64,000 nt of DNA from Steromphala cineraria (GCA_916613615.1 OU744735.1:40249468-40313467); one strand, 5' to 3'; positions 11,766-23,338 are shown, counted from the first letter of the stretch. The notes: generated by a model from the sequence alone, not told the origin. Made by a program: numbers and translations.

Positions 11766-12075
11766 GGACGGTGGTGTAGTGGTTAACGTGCTGGCCTGTC
11801 ACGCCAAAAGCCCGGGTTCGAATCCCGGTGGAGACACCAAACATTTGTAACCTGGGCTAAACACTGTGTTGAGTCCATTGGCAAGAAACTTCATCACAGT
11901 TACCCAGCTGTGCAAATGGGTACCTGAGCATTGGGAGAGTAGGGACCTCCATGGTCCGCGAGGCGCTAAGTAGCTGACTCGAAAGTACAATTCCTTCAGG
12001 GTTATAATATACATTGTAGCACTGTTGAGCAGTCCTGGACTGGATATTAGACGTTAAATTTATCCTTCATTATCG
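11766..12075 (+). mobile_element. tRNA-derived SINE (unit 1)
   Basis: A tRNA-like head at about 11769-11838 has an A-box-like TGGTGTAGTGG, an anticodon-like loop CTGTCAC (GTC, as in tRNA-Asp) and B box GGTTCGAATCC in a good T-arm. A conserved body follows (CAGCTGTGCAAATGGGTACC, GAGGCGCTAAGTAGCTGA) and a tail ending GGATATTAGACGTTAAA. Such a body is shared by widespread invertebrate SINE families. The orthologous copy in unit 2 is at 33625-33950, so insertion preceded the duplication. It is not a functional tRNA gene: the acceptor stem does not pair. Confidence 0.88.
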
Positions 12076-12813
12076 TGTTACAACAATCTAACATCCCAGG
12101 CAAAACATTCGCAAATAAGCAAAACAGTGACTCCAATAGTGATGAGTAATTTTATTACTTAAAATAACCTGAAACAGAATGAATGTCTACCTGTATTGTT
12201 TGTTTTATTAACTTGCACAAACGACTATTGTACGTTGTCAAATCAAACATTGACAACTCCGGGAAGCAGTACGACTGAGGTGAAATGGGAGTGTGATCAG
12301 GAGTCTCATCAATGATATGTATACGCTCACAAATGGAAATCTAACTAACACTCTTTCAAGCTGTAAGCAGGATTATAAAGTTTTTGGAAACGACGAAAAC
12401 AATGCTTGAGAATTGGAAGTTTCAAATTCCTGACAAATGTTATACTGCATTCATAAACTCAAACTAGGAGTCATATAACCCTCTACAGGTGTAAAATATC
12501 TTTCAAAGAAGACAACTGCCAGCAAAATGTCTTGAAATGAATTATCACAAAGAATCTCTCAACTACAAGTCTTCACATTTTCCCAGCCGCAAATAAGTTC
12601 CCAGCTGCAATATACGTTTTTAGACCCCGCTTTATTTCACCACCTACAGTATTCCTGCCCCCATCGCCTTTTCGTCGACTGCTACGCTTACAGGACATCC
12701 AGTCGTTAAAACTTTGTGTCAACATACATTTGAGTGATTACCTATCTTATTCTTTATTGTTATTAACACATTTCAGCCAAAAGCGGATGTTCACGCTCAG
12801 TCTTTGCATAAAA

Positions 12814-13059
12814 ATGGCTGACAAATGGAGGGTTGTGACCCAGGGGTCTGTTCTAAACAACATCTGTCTGGCAGTAAGGAAGAGGTTTTCATTGAACTTC
12901 CGGATGTTTTCAGGGCAAGTATGTCTTTTTCAGTATTTGATTGATATGTGGACATCCAAAAGGAAACATGGGTTAAAAAGAATAAGAAAGAAGCAAGTTC
13001 TAAAACAAAAACCGACACCAAATTTTGTTTTGTTTAGAAATCTCTTCACAATATCTTAA
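12814..13059 (+). pseudogene. 81-codon frame kept in both units (unit 1 copy)
   Basis: From ATG at 12814 the frame reads MADKWRVVTQG through a basic stretch (TSKRKHG, RIRKKQVLKQK) to LFRNLFTIS and a stop. Unit 2 (35554-35799) has the same length and stop, with about a dozen replacements and no frame-breaking indel, and its last 145 bases are nearly identical. Another frame shows EGCDPG and EEVFIELPDVFR followed by AGGGCAAGT, a possible GC-type donor, but it has a stop in unit 2. It may be a small gene, an exon relic or chance. No family is recognised. Confidence 0.3.
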
Positions 13060-13348
13060 TTAGGTGAATGCTATGACGCTGATTACAAAACTACCCAGAG
13101 GCGCCCCAAATGTCTGGTATGATAAATGACCGACATGTTCGTCGTAATCGTTCCCGATGTAAAAGAAAAAGAGAAAAACATGTAACACGTAATAGTTCTA
13201 AAGTAAAAATACTGCCAAACGCGTGTGCCTGCCCTCATCGCCTCTTCGTCGACTGCTACGCCTACATGGCAAAACATTAAAACTTTTTGTCAACATATAC
13301 TTAGATAATATACATAAACCTTTTTATCATTCAAAACTGTGTTCCACA

Positions 13349-13384
13349 GGAGATATCGCTTGTGGAAGATCAAGCGATATCTCC
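13349..13384. repeat. Perfect 14-bp hairpin near element left end
   Basis: GGAGATATCGCTTG (13349-13362) and CAAGCGATATCTCC (13371-13384) pair exactly around an 8-base loop. A third partial arm (AGATATCGCTT) follows at about 13389. Related sequence occurs in the other copies of this element near 18150 and 61370. Confidence 0.85.
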
Positions 13385-13549
13385 TAGTAGATATCGCTTT
13401 GACAGTAGATTTTTAATAATGCCCTTTATTATATGAATGAGGGTGAGATACTCTGTTCTATCAGTGAAATAAACCCTCTATCTGGCCACAGTGGCGATAA
13501 CCTTTATCGTCACTCTACTGAGTTGTGATAAACTTTATCACCACTCGAG

Positions 13550-13618
13550 TGACGTCAAGTTCAAGAGTTTGACGTCATGTAACAATGGTCTGACGTCATG
13601 AATTCTCATATGACGTCA
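13550..13618. promoter_or_regulatory. Four phased TGACGTCA sites
   Basis: Perfect CRE/ATF octamers start at 13550, 13570, 13591 and 13611, spaced 20, 21 and 20 bp, or close to two helical turns. The palindrome is the classic site for CREB/ATF bZIP dimers. Binding in this organism is inferred, not shown. Confidence 0.65.
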
Positions 13619-13730
13619 AACTGTTACCGCGGTGACGGGCTCTTCCAAGCGGCCGCTCAACATGAAATAAGCCTTTTTTGACGTAATTAGAAGGATTTCA
13701 TCATATAACTAGAAATATGTGCATGTGATG

Positions 13731-15223
13731 CACTGTGATGTCCCCCGATAACATTTAATCCGAAAGTCACCCTACCCCCATTATGTACAAATTTCAAATT
13801 TCCACGGAAACCAGCAAAATAACAATTCAGAATAACCAAAGTAGCAAAAGGCACCACTCCCCCAGTAGTTCTAACCACATATCAAGTCTAGTAAAAATAT
13901 TTTGAATAGTTTTTAAGCTCAAGTACGGAAACAGACTCTACCCCCCATATACACCTAGTTTAACTTGTTTCTATAGAAACCAGAAAAATAATTCAGAATA
14001 ACTAAATTAGAAAAAGGCACCACTCCACCACTAGGTCTAACCACATACCAAGTTTCGTAAAATCATATTAAATAGTTTTTGCAATATGGCCCGGAAATGG
14101 TCCTCACACCATAATTATGTTCTAAGTTGAAACTGTTGCCATGGAAACCAGGAAAAATCATATAATTCAGAATGACCTAAATAGCAAAAGGCACCACTCC
14201 ACCACTAGATCTAACCACATACCAACTTTCGTAAAAAAAATATTGAATACTTTTTGAGATATGGCTGGGAAACAGTCCCTACCCAAATATTCACTAAGTA
14301 CAAACTGTTTCCATGGAAACCAGGAAAATTATATAATTCAGAATGACCTAAATAGCAAAAGGCACCATTCCATCAATAGATCTAACCACATACCAAGTTT
14401 CGTAACAAAATATTGAACGGCTTTGGAGATATGGACCGGAAACGAAAGCATCCCCCAATATGCACTAAGTTCAAAATGTTTCCATGGAAACCAGAAAAAA
14501 AACCATTTAGAATAAACAAAATAGCAAAAGGCACCACTCCAGTACTAGATCTAACTACATACAAAGTTTCGTGAAAAAATATTGAACGGTTTTGGAGATA
14601 TGGTCCGGAAACGAAAGCCTCCCCCAATATGCACTAAGTTCAAAATGTTTCCATGGAAACCAGAAATATAAGTACCGAGGGTACAGAAGCTCACCTTAAA
14701 CTAACCAAAATAGCAAAAGACACCACTTCACCATTAGGTCTAACCACATACCAAGTTCCGTAAAGAAATACTTGATAGATTTTGAAATACAGGCCCCAAT
14801 TTGCACTAAGTTCAAATTCTTTGCATGGAAACCAGAAAAAATAAAAAATTCAGAATAACCAAAATAGCAAAAGGCACCACTCCATCACTAGGTCAAAGCA
14901 CATACCAAGTTTCGTGAAAAAATATTGAACGGTTTTTGAAATAGAGGCCGGAAAAGGTTCCTACCCCAAATATGCACTAAGTTCAAATTGTTTCCATGGA
15001 AACCAGAAAAAATAAAAAATTCAGAATAACCAAAATAGCAAAAGGCACCATTCCATCACTAGGTCTAAGCACATACCAAGTTTCGTGAACAAATATTGAA
15101 CGGTTTTTGAGATATGGCCCGGAAAAGAAAGCATTTCGGAATGACGGAATGACGGAATGACGGAATCACGGACGGAGGTGAAAACATTATGTCTCCCGAA
15201 AAAAATTTCGGGGGACATAATAA
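13731..15223 (+). mobile_element. Tandem-core element, second family, 8 monomers
   Basis: The start is CACTGTGATGTCCCCCG and the end is a hairpin region (TGTCTCCCGAAA ... TTTCGGGGGACA) followed by TAATAA. In between are eight monomers of roughly 155-190 bp, each with GCAAAAGGCACCACTCC, CTAACCACATACCAAGTTTC and CCATGGAAACCAG, then a short GGAATGAC run. The solo copy at 56331-56637 has the same two ends around a single monomer, so array length varies within fixed ends. The 5' word is the inverse of the 3' end word. Short open frames here (13687-15239, minus) are repeat readings. Confidence 0.85.
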
Positions 15224-15228
15224 ATAGA

Positions 15229-15383
15229 ATATCTGTCAATTCTTGACAAATACCACGTTTATCTCATCTCGTGAGGTAGAAAAGTTAAATATTTTCACTC
15301 GTGGCTGCGCCACTCGTGAAAATATAAACTTTCTACCTCACTCGATGAGATAAACATGGTATTAGTCAAGAAAAGACAGATAT
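15229..15383. repeat. Long palindrome, arms about 75 bp
   Basis: ATATCTGTCAATTCTTGAC on the left pairs with GTCAAGAAAAGACAGATAT on the right; inside, GTTTATCTCATC, GAGGTAGAAAA and ATTTTCACTCGTGG pair with their complements around CTGCG. The central 100 bp (15257-15355) is nearly perfect. It belongs to the CRE-bearing element. Confidence 0.8.
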
Positions 15384-15434
15384 CCTCTATGTAATCAAAA
15401 AATACACATCACAAACGTTTTACCTCATCAGTAA

Positions 15435-15549
15435 TGACGTCAAAATGATATGACCTCATAAACACAATGGCGTCACAATGCTATGATGTCAGAAACACAA
15501 TGACGTCACAATGCTATGACGTCATCAACCCAACATTGCTATGACACCA
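15435..15549. promoter_or_regulatory. Second CRE cluster, 16-17-bp period
   Basis: TGACGTCA or one-base variants start at 15435, 15451, 15468, 15484, 15501, 15517 and 15542. The repeated theme is TGACGTCACAATGCTA. Three of the seven are perfect octamers. The diverged copy at 61493-61533 keeps the same 16-17-bp spacing with decayed cores. Confidence 0.65.
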
Positions 15550-15635
15550 CTGGATTAGGAGTTTTAGGGCTATGCAGTGTTCAAAGATGTAATTTTTTTA
15601 TACTAATGTGATGAAAAATGATTTTGTATGATCAA

Positions 15636-15771
15636 TAGAATATCACCCTCGTGTCTTCTGATATCAAAAATATCAACACTCGTTGATAAAAGTAAAATAT
15701 CCTCGGCAAGAGTTACTTTTATCAACTTGTGTTGATATATTATATCAGAAGACACTTGGGTGGGATTCTCT
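15636..15771. repeat. Palindrome at right end of the CRE-bearing element
   Basis: GTGTCTTCTGATATC (15651) pairs with the reverse complement ending GACAC (15755), and ACTCGTTGATAAAAGTAA pairs with TTACTTTTATCAACTTGT-type sequence on the far side. Outer bases pair more weakly. The same structure is visible at 61610-61715. Confidence 0.75.
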
Positions 15772-15848
15772 ATCTATCATCACTCACGGAACCTATCAAT
15801 ACTGTGTAGTTATTTATGCAAATCGAACGAAAGCCGATGTTAACGGCC

Positions 15849-16186
15849 CACAGAGGCAGATGAAGTCGTGAAATGTTGATAAAGCTACTATTACGCCGAA
15901 ATCCGTCGGTTCCGGCCGTTTCCCCTGGCGGAAAAAATTGCACCACAATCCTTTAGAATTTCTTTCACAAAATACAACGTTTCTCGCATGGAAAGAGTAG
16001 ATCATATCAAAATTAATCCCTTTAGTCATGATTGAGAAGCCAAAATGATGATTTTAGAACAGCATCGCTGATTGCACAACTAACCTCCAATCAGGCATCT
16101 CCCATGCAATCCCACAAAGTCGGAGTAATAGAACAGATGCTGTATCAACATTTCATGATTTGATCTGCCTCTGTTGGGAGAGAATG
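15849..16186 (-). mobile_element. Mutator-like MITE, minus orientation (unit 1)
   Basis: The family words run in reverse (TTTCCCCTGGCGG near the left, CCTCCAATCAGGCATCTCCC near the right). The first bases of the left inverted end are deleted. The right flank GTTTCAAGT (16187-16195) matches the left flank GGTTCAAGT of the orthologous unit 2 copy (36134-36142), which recovers the ancestral 9-bp target duplication. Insertion preceded the duplication. Confidence 0.85.
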
Positions 16187-16314
16187 GTTTCAAGTATCCA
16201 TCTCGCCACAAATGGCTGCCAAAACGGTTGTGGCCGAATGAAGCGCTTTGATTGGTCGATGCTTATGCTTTCATCAAAGTGAACAGTTAATTAATAGTTG
16301 ATAATTATTTGCAG

Positions 16315-16515
16315 AAATGGGAAACCGACTTGAAAGTTAAACATGGCATGTTGATATATTTCTGCCTTGAAATAATTTCAAGACGAAAACGTTGTGCATC
16401 TGTTAGAGAAGTAGTTAAACTGTTAATTGAGTTATTACATCATGGTAATTTTCATCACAAAAGAAAAGAATACTACACAATATTTAGCTGTCTTTTACAA
16501 CATGAGGATAGTTAA
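16315..16515 (+). pseudogene. Exon-like helical frame (unit 1)
   Basis: After a plausible 3' splice site (ATTATTTGCAG) an open frame of 66 codons reads KWETDLKVKHG, then an amphipathic stretch (YFCLEIISRRKRCASVREVV, KLLIELLHHG) to LLQHEDS and a stop. Unit 2 (36711-36905) retains the sequence but has stops after VVKL and HH, so that copy is dead. The pattern of leucine-rich helices with LLIELLHHG vaguely recalls death-fold (CARD) helices, but this is a weak visual likeness only. It may be one exon of a decayed gene. Confidence 0.3.
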
Positions 16516-17879
16516 TTGGTCATCAACATTAGTTTATTCACAATGAATCAAATCGTTGGCGGTGTATGTCCGTCGTAGATATATTTGTAAGTATTTACTT
16601 GTTTCTTTTCAGATTCTGTAAATTGGGTTATCAAAATGTGAGATCTAATAGGTCTTTATCGTGTCCTTCACTATAAGTTAACTTTGTATTTTTGTGTAAT
16701 TATGTTACTTATTTTCCTTCCAGAAAAGCTCGAGCTCGCAGAGAAACTTTGAGTTTTTTTCAGCATTGAAACCTACATTAAAAGAGTCTCTGCGTGATAT
16801 CTAAACAGTGTTTCTAGATCTGTCATCATTTCCATGCTTATGAGGGGCATAATCTTAGCATTGGCGTACAAGTCAACATCTTTCATCAATACTTTTCTCT
16901 GCATCCTTGACGAATTGATATTGAAAATATTTCAATTTAGGATATTTTGATAATACCGGCAGTAAACATGACATTTACATTTCTAACTCATATAAGGCAT
17001 GACTAAAATAAGCTTTAGGTTTGGCATTTCTTTTTACTAGTTTAAGAGACAATTGTTGTAAAAATTCATAATTCATCATGTCATTAAAACCCTCATTATT
17101 CCTTAACTCAAAAACTATTTGTTTATCAGCTTTCTGACTTTACCTGTCTCATATTTCATTAGCGATTTTCAAACAAGCTTAACACTATTGATTTTCTTTG
17201 ATAGCTTTAATGTCCAATAGGCCAGTTTGTTATCAGCACTGTTACTGCTTGACAATCCATATTTGATTTAATATTTTGCTCGAGCAAGTTTGGTTGGTCC
17301 TAATAACTAAATTTTAGTAAATACCCCAATCTGGAACCTTCCAGTAATAAAAAAAGATATTTTTTTCTATCTCAACACTCTCTTTTGTTAATACTGAATC
17401 AACTTTAGTCGTTATTAAATTTTCATACGAAATCCTTTGGACATTTTATTATAATTTAATTTAAATTTATTTTTGAAACTATGTCTTTTATCAACTTTGA
17501 ATATTTGTATTATTTTGGGAATTTTACCTTTTGTTTGTACTCTAGAATCCTTATCTGTGTTAACAGAACTATCGCAGTTATGGACGTTAGAAACACGTTA
17601 AAGAAAGCAAATTGAAAAGAGATAATGATTTTGCCAATGCTAAATGTTCAGGAATTGCATTTTCCTGCTTTGACATTCCCTCTGACACATATTAATAAAT
17701 CATGTTGTTCATTGAAAAAGATATTGGCATTTCCATCAAAAATTTATAATTTTGCAAGATGAAAATTGAATAAAAAACAAAACATGAATATTTACAAAAA
17801 GGACCAGGTTCGTTACGTTAACTGATGTTACAGAAGTGGTTGAATGACAAGGAACGCTTTATACTCTAAATGAATGGAC

Positions 17880-18190
17880 AGTTTCACTCGGGTGGCTCAC
17901 AGTATCAATTTTATCAACACAAATTGATAAAAAAAAAAATGATATCAGATAACACTAGGATGAGATTCTTTTTATTACCAAAGTCATTTTTGAACATGTT
18001 TGCATGAAAAATATACTATTCCGCATTACGGTCAAGACCTAAAAGCGGTGATGCCATCCTGTTTATGACGTCATTGTATTGAGATGTCATGTATTTGACA
18101 GATCAAGGGCATCAGCTGTCATGAAGATCTATGGGAGATATCCCTTGATCGCAAACAAGCCATATTTCCTATGGAACAGTTTTGGACGCT
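17880..18190 (-). mobile_element. CRE-bearing element, old copy (unit 1)
   Basis: This is the reverse-orientation relative of 13331-15774. It shares the left-end text (CAAAACTGTTCC, then the GATATCTCCC hairpin arm), a surviving TGACGTCA at 18065 with a decayed one at about 18083, and the TTATCAACAC...GTTGATAAAA-type palindrome remnant. The orthologous copy in unit 2 is 38205-38525, so it predates the duplication. Confidence 0.6.
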
Positions 18191-18388
18191 ATCCAAAAAT
18201 ATCCAACTAATTGTAAGAAAATGATTATGAAGAAATTCGATATAATACTATATAACAATGTTAATTCACAAAATAATTTTCCCGCATCAAAGTACTCAGA
18301 CGATTGCTGCCATGATATTATGTCTGCGTCTGTTTTGTTACCGAAATAGAAATGACAGGTAATATTGTGTAAGAAACCTAATACTTAC

Positions 18389-18591
18389 CGTCCAGACGCA
18401 AAGTCCATCCTAATCAAATCATTGAGCATCAATACCAGACGATGCAATAATACTACTTTCGTGAAAATATGCATGATTCTCTGGAACCAATATTCGCTAT
18501 ATCTGGTCAAGGAAAATACTATGTTTTTAGATTTTACCATACGGTCGAAAGTAATCAAGTTAAAAGCCAGACAGGTATCCGTAGGAATCAT
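18389..18591 (-). pseudogene. Exon-like frame with strong 5' splice site (unit 1)
   Basis: On the minus strand an open frame reads ...YWFQRIMHIFTKVVLLHRLV, LMLNDLIRMDFASGR and then CG|GTAAGTAT, a near-consensus donor. Unit 2 (38717-38916) keeps the frame and the donor. A diverged version of the same stretch, including LLHRLxLxLND, occurs on the minus strand at about 3290-3420 in unit 1 and its unit 2 counterpart, without the donor. The protein family is not recognised. It could be a repeated exon or a piece of an old transposon gene. Confidence 0.3.
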
Positions 18592-19084
18592 ATACGACTA
18601 AAGACTCATACCACAGTGGTCACGGTGTAAATTCTCCTGAATATATGAGGGCTCATTATTTTCAATTGTATTATTCAAGACCAAAAGAAAATTGGAAATC
18701 ATATTACAACTTTATAAAGCAAATACATACAAGAAGCAATACTTAATAAGTATTTATTGTTTTGTTACCTTTATTTCAAAGAGATGCGACATATTTAGCA
18801 GTAGTATTCAACAGTACACCGTCTTGATTATATACATATGGCAATGTAAGTGATATACAATCGATGAGCTTCATTTTGTATGTATTGAAAAATATACAAG
18901 GTAAAAAGCCAGATGAACTATAATGCAACTGATGACTTAGAATGATTAATCAACTATGAAACCTAGCTCTAGCAGTAGCTATAGCTTCAGACGAATGACT
19001 TGAGAGCCTTGTGGTATCTGCACTCACTATCAAATACAATATATTGTGTCAAACAATAGAAAACATTCACTTTAAAATTTAATG

Positions 19085-19190
19085 TTTTATTTTTTTCGCC
19101 AGAGGAAACTGCCGAAAACCAGAGTCTGTCTAATTATATCAGAGGTTGGATCCTTACTTTATGACTTGATCTACTTCTTTGAGGACAAAT
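19085..19190 (+). mobile_element. Mutator-like MITE, eroded 3' piece (unit 1)
   Basis: CGCCAGAGGAAACTGCCG followed by a strongly mutated inverted end (ATGACTTGATCTAC) identifies an old fragment. The same fragment sits in unit 2 at 39765-39876. Confidence 0.65.
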
Positions 19191-19879
19191 GGCACTTTTC
19201 TTTAAGAATATAATTTTAATCCCTAAAAGCAGACGAGTATGTTCACACGATTTCAGCTTTATAGTGTACTTTTTCCTAAGAAAAAACCCAGATTTTAAAA
19301 ATTTGGATTATGATGTAACTTTCATTATTTGAGAAGATTCGGAGATAAAATAGAAACCTTTGCTAGGCACAAGATTATTAGATGAGTTATGCCGTATTTT
19401 TCAATCACTGCCAATTTTATGAACAATAACAATTCTTGTTTGATAAATAGACATTTCCGTTTGTGAACTATGTTACCTCACTTAAAATCTATTCCAATAA
19501 ACCTAAAAGCATGATGATTATTTCGAAACTTGTCATATCTCATTTTTCAAACTAACAAAGCGTAGATGTATCAAGCCCGAAACTTGGAATTTAGCCAAAA
19601 TACGATTTTAAAACAACCTCCACTGTTCTCTTTTAAATTGAATATTCCTGTCATTTTGTTGGTGATTAACAATAGCCGACTCTCCTGCTATTGGGTACCG
19701 TACCACTCCCACTCCTCCCAATACCATACCTCACTCTCATTGAAAATGCCAGTCCCATTAACATGTAAGTATATTCTAAGTTTATGTGACAGAATACTGC
19801 ATCTTTGTTAACAAAACAGATTTACTGATTATGTTTCTGAATAAAGAGTAGAGGTCTTTCCATCTTTAAACTATAAAGC

Positions 19880-20242
19880 TTAAAGGGGCACTAGCACGTT
19901 TTTTAAAGTAATCTTATATTTTTTGTTTTCACTGATAATTGGAAGTTAATGCTTACTGTATTATTTTGACAGTGTCAAAAATCTCATTACACAAGCCATT
20001 CATCCATAGTCAGAGGACAAAGTATGAAGATTCACATAAAATCCATTGGCGGCCATTTTGTGTGAACACTTTTAATTCATTTTGTGTAAGAAAAAGGAAT
20101 CGCATGGCTAAACCTTACGTTATATATTTGAATTATTAATGCTCCATTTAGTAAAATCAATTGTCTTTCAATTTGAACCATTAATTTTCATTTCCTGACA
20201 TCACCTTATAGTCCCCCTAAAAACGTGCTGGTGTCCCTTTAA
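19880..20242 (+). mobile_element. TTAA MITE, unit 1 only
   Basis: TTAA at 19880 and 20239 flanks a full-length copy with AGGGGCACTAGCACG and CGTGCTGGTGTCCCT ends. The unit 2 site near 41165 is empty, so this copy is absent there. Confidence 0.85.
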
Positions 20243-20786
20243 AAATCCAATTTCATTCTATCCATAATCCTTATTCTTTTGATGCTTATTGAAGCAGTAG
20301 GTATATCCAGCCATCTCTTCATTCCATTCATATCGATTTAACCATAAAGAGTCACTAAGGGAATAGGGGTATAATAATATATAAAGATAAAGTAGAGGAA
20401 GGTCACATTATGAGTGAAGAATGAACAAATGTTTGGTGCCTAACCTCTATAAATAATGTTATTCAAAGTCATAAGAAAATGCACTGACCATAAACATAGG
20501 AGCTCACTTGGGACACCAAACATATTTTCATCACAATATGAATAAGAAACTCCGGGAATTGAACAAATAAATATTAATTGTATTTATTGCTTGAATGATT
20601 GTAGTGGTAAACGTTCATATGACCCTATGTTATTGACCACAGATGGCGTCGCTATACTACGTATCACATCATATCATAAATCACACAAGACTGTATAACC
20701 CTGTGGAGTCCTACACATTCATAACGTTATAGCATAACCAACCAATCATTTAACCTTTACTTCAGTACTTGGAAGGCCTCGTCTAG

Positions 20787-20922
20787 CTCGTGACACTATA
20801 CCTAAAATGTACATAAAGAGTTCTATTTTGTCAATCCATCTGTTAATACATTTTTTCTTAGTGAATTGTCTAAATGAACATGTAATTGAAAATGTTGCAG
20901 ATTATTTTCACCAAGCAATGTA
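20787..20922 (+). repeat. Small segment inverted between units
   Basis: This 136-bp block matches unit 2 at 41714-41852 only as its reverse complement, while flanking DNA is collinear and direct. Landmarks are TGTACATAAAGAGTTCTATT here and AATAGAACTCTTTATGTACA there. Confidence 0.85.
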
Positions 20923-21454
20923 AATTACTTAACATTAAGCTATGATGAATAACCTTCAGTATAAATGTGAGTTGTTCTAAGAATGTTAAGTTGCTTCAGG
21001 ATGAGTTCAAGGAAACTTGTAATATGTATGGGTCTTTTGGGATGAGACTCATTGTAACTTATATATATATATAATGTAATAAGGTTGAATTTATCACGAA
21101 TGACGTGTACCATGAGCTTTTACCAATATTTAATGTGAATTATTTCAGTACCTGATGAATGTTAAAGAAAAATCTTTCATAATCATTTTGATCTCCACAA
21201 GCTTCTTTTACAGGGAGCCCTGCTTGTCTGTTATTGTCAAAATCAATCAGCTTGCCTATCTTTTGAGTTTAATAAATCTGTCAATTTTGACTCAAACGAA
21301 ATATGATAATTGATATCGCAGGGATCTTATTTTCTTCCTTAAGATGTTTTGAGGTTTTATAAATAAATGATTTAAAATGACATGACTTCAAAAACGACAG
21401 GTAATTTCCATTTTTCTCTTCATTACCAAAACATCAAGCAATATATTAATCCCT

Positions 21455-21650
21455 TAAGATTGAGATCGGCTTAGGATCAAGAGCTTGGGTTCGATTTTAT
21501 TCCCTCCGGGTTACTACAGTGGGGAACTGTTCTACACAGTTAGGTTTGGGTGCAATGCCATACTGAATACAACCAAGGTTGACTAGTTCCAAAAGAAGCG
21601 TGCATTACCACAAATATTGTTGCCGGCTTTCTCCCTGCAAAAAAAAATAG
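21455..21650 (+). repeat. Possible SINE remnant with B-box-like motif (unit 1)
   Basis: GGATCAAGAGCTTGGGTTCGATTTTATTCCCTC-like sequence has a B-box-like GGTTCGATT, followed by a body with AACTGTTCTACACAGTTAGG and GGCTTTCTCCCTGCAA. The same unit is in unit 2 at 44510-44705. The terminal module GTGTTGCGGGCTTTCTCC also occurs in the unit-2-only insertion at 28728-28898. No A box is clear, so SINE status is tentative. Confidence 0.4.
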
Positions 21651-22214
21651 TACCTTAAAGGGGCAGTAGCACGTTTTAAATTTTTTTTAAATTTCTAAAT
21701 TTAACTGATAATTGTACATTAATGCTAAAAGTATCACGAAAATCTCAAAATACAAACAAATCATCCATAGTCAGAGATAAATTATAAAGATTCACAATAA
21801 GTCCATTGTAAGAAGAAGCTTGCATGTTTTAGCGCAAAGCATTGCCACAACAAGTGTTGCGGGCTTTCTCCCTGCAAAAAGTCTAGTACCTTAAAGGGGC
21901 AGTAGCACGTTTTTAAAAAAACATTAAAATTTCTAAATTTAACTGATAATTGTACATTAATGCTATATGTATCACAACAATCTCAAAACACAAACAAATC
22001 ATCCATACTCAGAGAACAAATGATAAAGATTCACATAAGTCCATTGTCTGTCACACCTTTATCTCATTTTGAGGAATCGCATGTCTGAACTTTACATTAT
22101 ATATTTGATATATTACTTCTTCATTTTTTTAAATACATTGTCTTGCCATTGGAACAATCTATTTTATTTTCCTGGCATCACCTTATATTCCCTCTAGAAC
22201 GTGCTACTGCCCCT
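21594..22214 (+). mobile_element. Tandemly duplicated TTAA MITE segment (unit 1)
   Basis: A 220-236-bp stretch comprising the GGCTTTCTCCCTGCAA module plus the left half of a TTAA MITE is present twice (from 21594 and from 21814), each with TTAAAGGGGCAGTAGCACG (21655 and 21891). Only the second continues to a right end (GTGCTACTGCCCCT at about 22214). Unit 2 has a single copy (44716-45025), so the doubling is unit-1-specific. Confidence 0.8.
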
Positions 22215-23338
22215 CTACGATTCTGAACAGATTGCTTTGCAGCATTATGTTTACGGGTCTTAGTTTATTAATCATATAATTATTGACTTCAAAACTAATA
22301 TTTTTGGATCAAGTCAAAGATTGAAATGAGCGATAGCCATTATAAGCTGATAGTGTATTAGCAAATATATATCACAGAGTTGAACTTGACTTAAATGTGA
22401 TGTTTGTTACAGTTTCTTTTGACATTCTAAACTGTTCACTTTGTAACGCTATGATTAGGTTCGAATATAGGTTGGAATGTGAAAATAAGTAATCTTGTTG
22501 TTAGTGAAATTAATAATTTGTTAGATTAAGAGAAGACAATTGCAATCATTAGTTTCGGAAGTGCTTATGAAATATAATTATGCATCAAATTACTAGACAT
22601 AGAAAGATAATTTCTTCTGACATTTTCAGCTAATAACCCAGCTCGACTGATACCCCCATTTAGTTCCAATTTCGATCAATGATAAGTGTGACATTGAGTG
22701 AAAAATCTTAGCAATTTTGTCACCTCTATTGATTAAAAAATGGTTTTGTATAGTAAAAGACGCTTAAATTCACACGACAATCACGCAATTGTTTCTAATA
22801 GTCAAAGACGTTACCTGCCTCTTTCCCTGTAATTTGAGCTTATAGATAAAATTGAAAATATTGTGCATGTTTTTATATTATTACTGCAAGACATGTGAAA
22901 CATACAAATTCATTCAACAACTGTCAAGAAAGTACATCAAAAAGAGACATAGACAACGAAAGTAGATATTCTTGACAACATCGATCATTCAATAGTTGCC
23001 CTTCATTTGTTTTATGTTCAATAAAGTATAAAACTACAGTTAATACGTACATATTTATACTGAAAAAAGTGGCTGAAGTATCTCATTTCAAATTGTTTGG
23101 AATATTTGGAAAAATGTTATGATTTTGTTTAAAATGGATTACAAAGTTTGAATGAACCTAGTATTTTGTTCACTTATGTTAATATCTAAAACAGGATCCA
23201 AGAAATGAAAATTTAAAAACTCCTATCTTGAATGCTTGGCATGTTATAAAACTGCTCTAATCTAATAGTTTTGATGTGAAATCATTGCTTATACAAAACT
23301 GTATTTTTGGTTTGATATTCGATTACAGAAAAATCAAA

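Larger units (their letters stand above)
13331..15774 (+). mobile_element. Palindrome-rich CRE-bearing element with nested array
   Basis: Unit 2 has an empty site (TTTTTATCACCACTCAC near 36060) where unit 1 carries 2.44 kb bounded by TATCAT at 13325-13330 and 15775-15780. The element has hairpins near both ends and clusters of TGACGTCA. Another element (13731-15223) is nested in it, so its own length is about 0.95 kb. Diverged relatives lie at 17880-18190, 38205-38525 and 61345-61720. There is no coding capacity and the superfamily is unknown. Confidence 0.75.

Noticed and set aside
11769..11838. tRNA-Asp gene
   Set aside because: A and B boxes and the GTC anticodon loop are present, but the acceptor stem does not pair, the sequence runs into a SINE body, and the same unit recurs in the duplicate copy.
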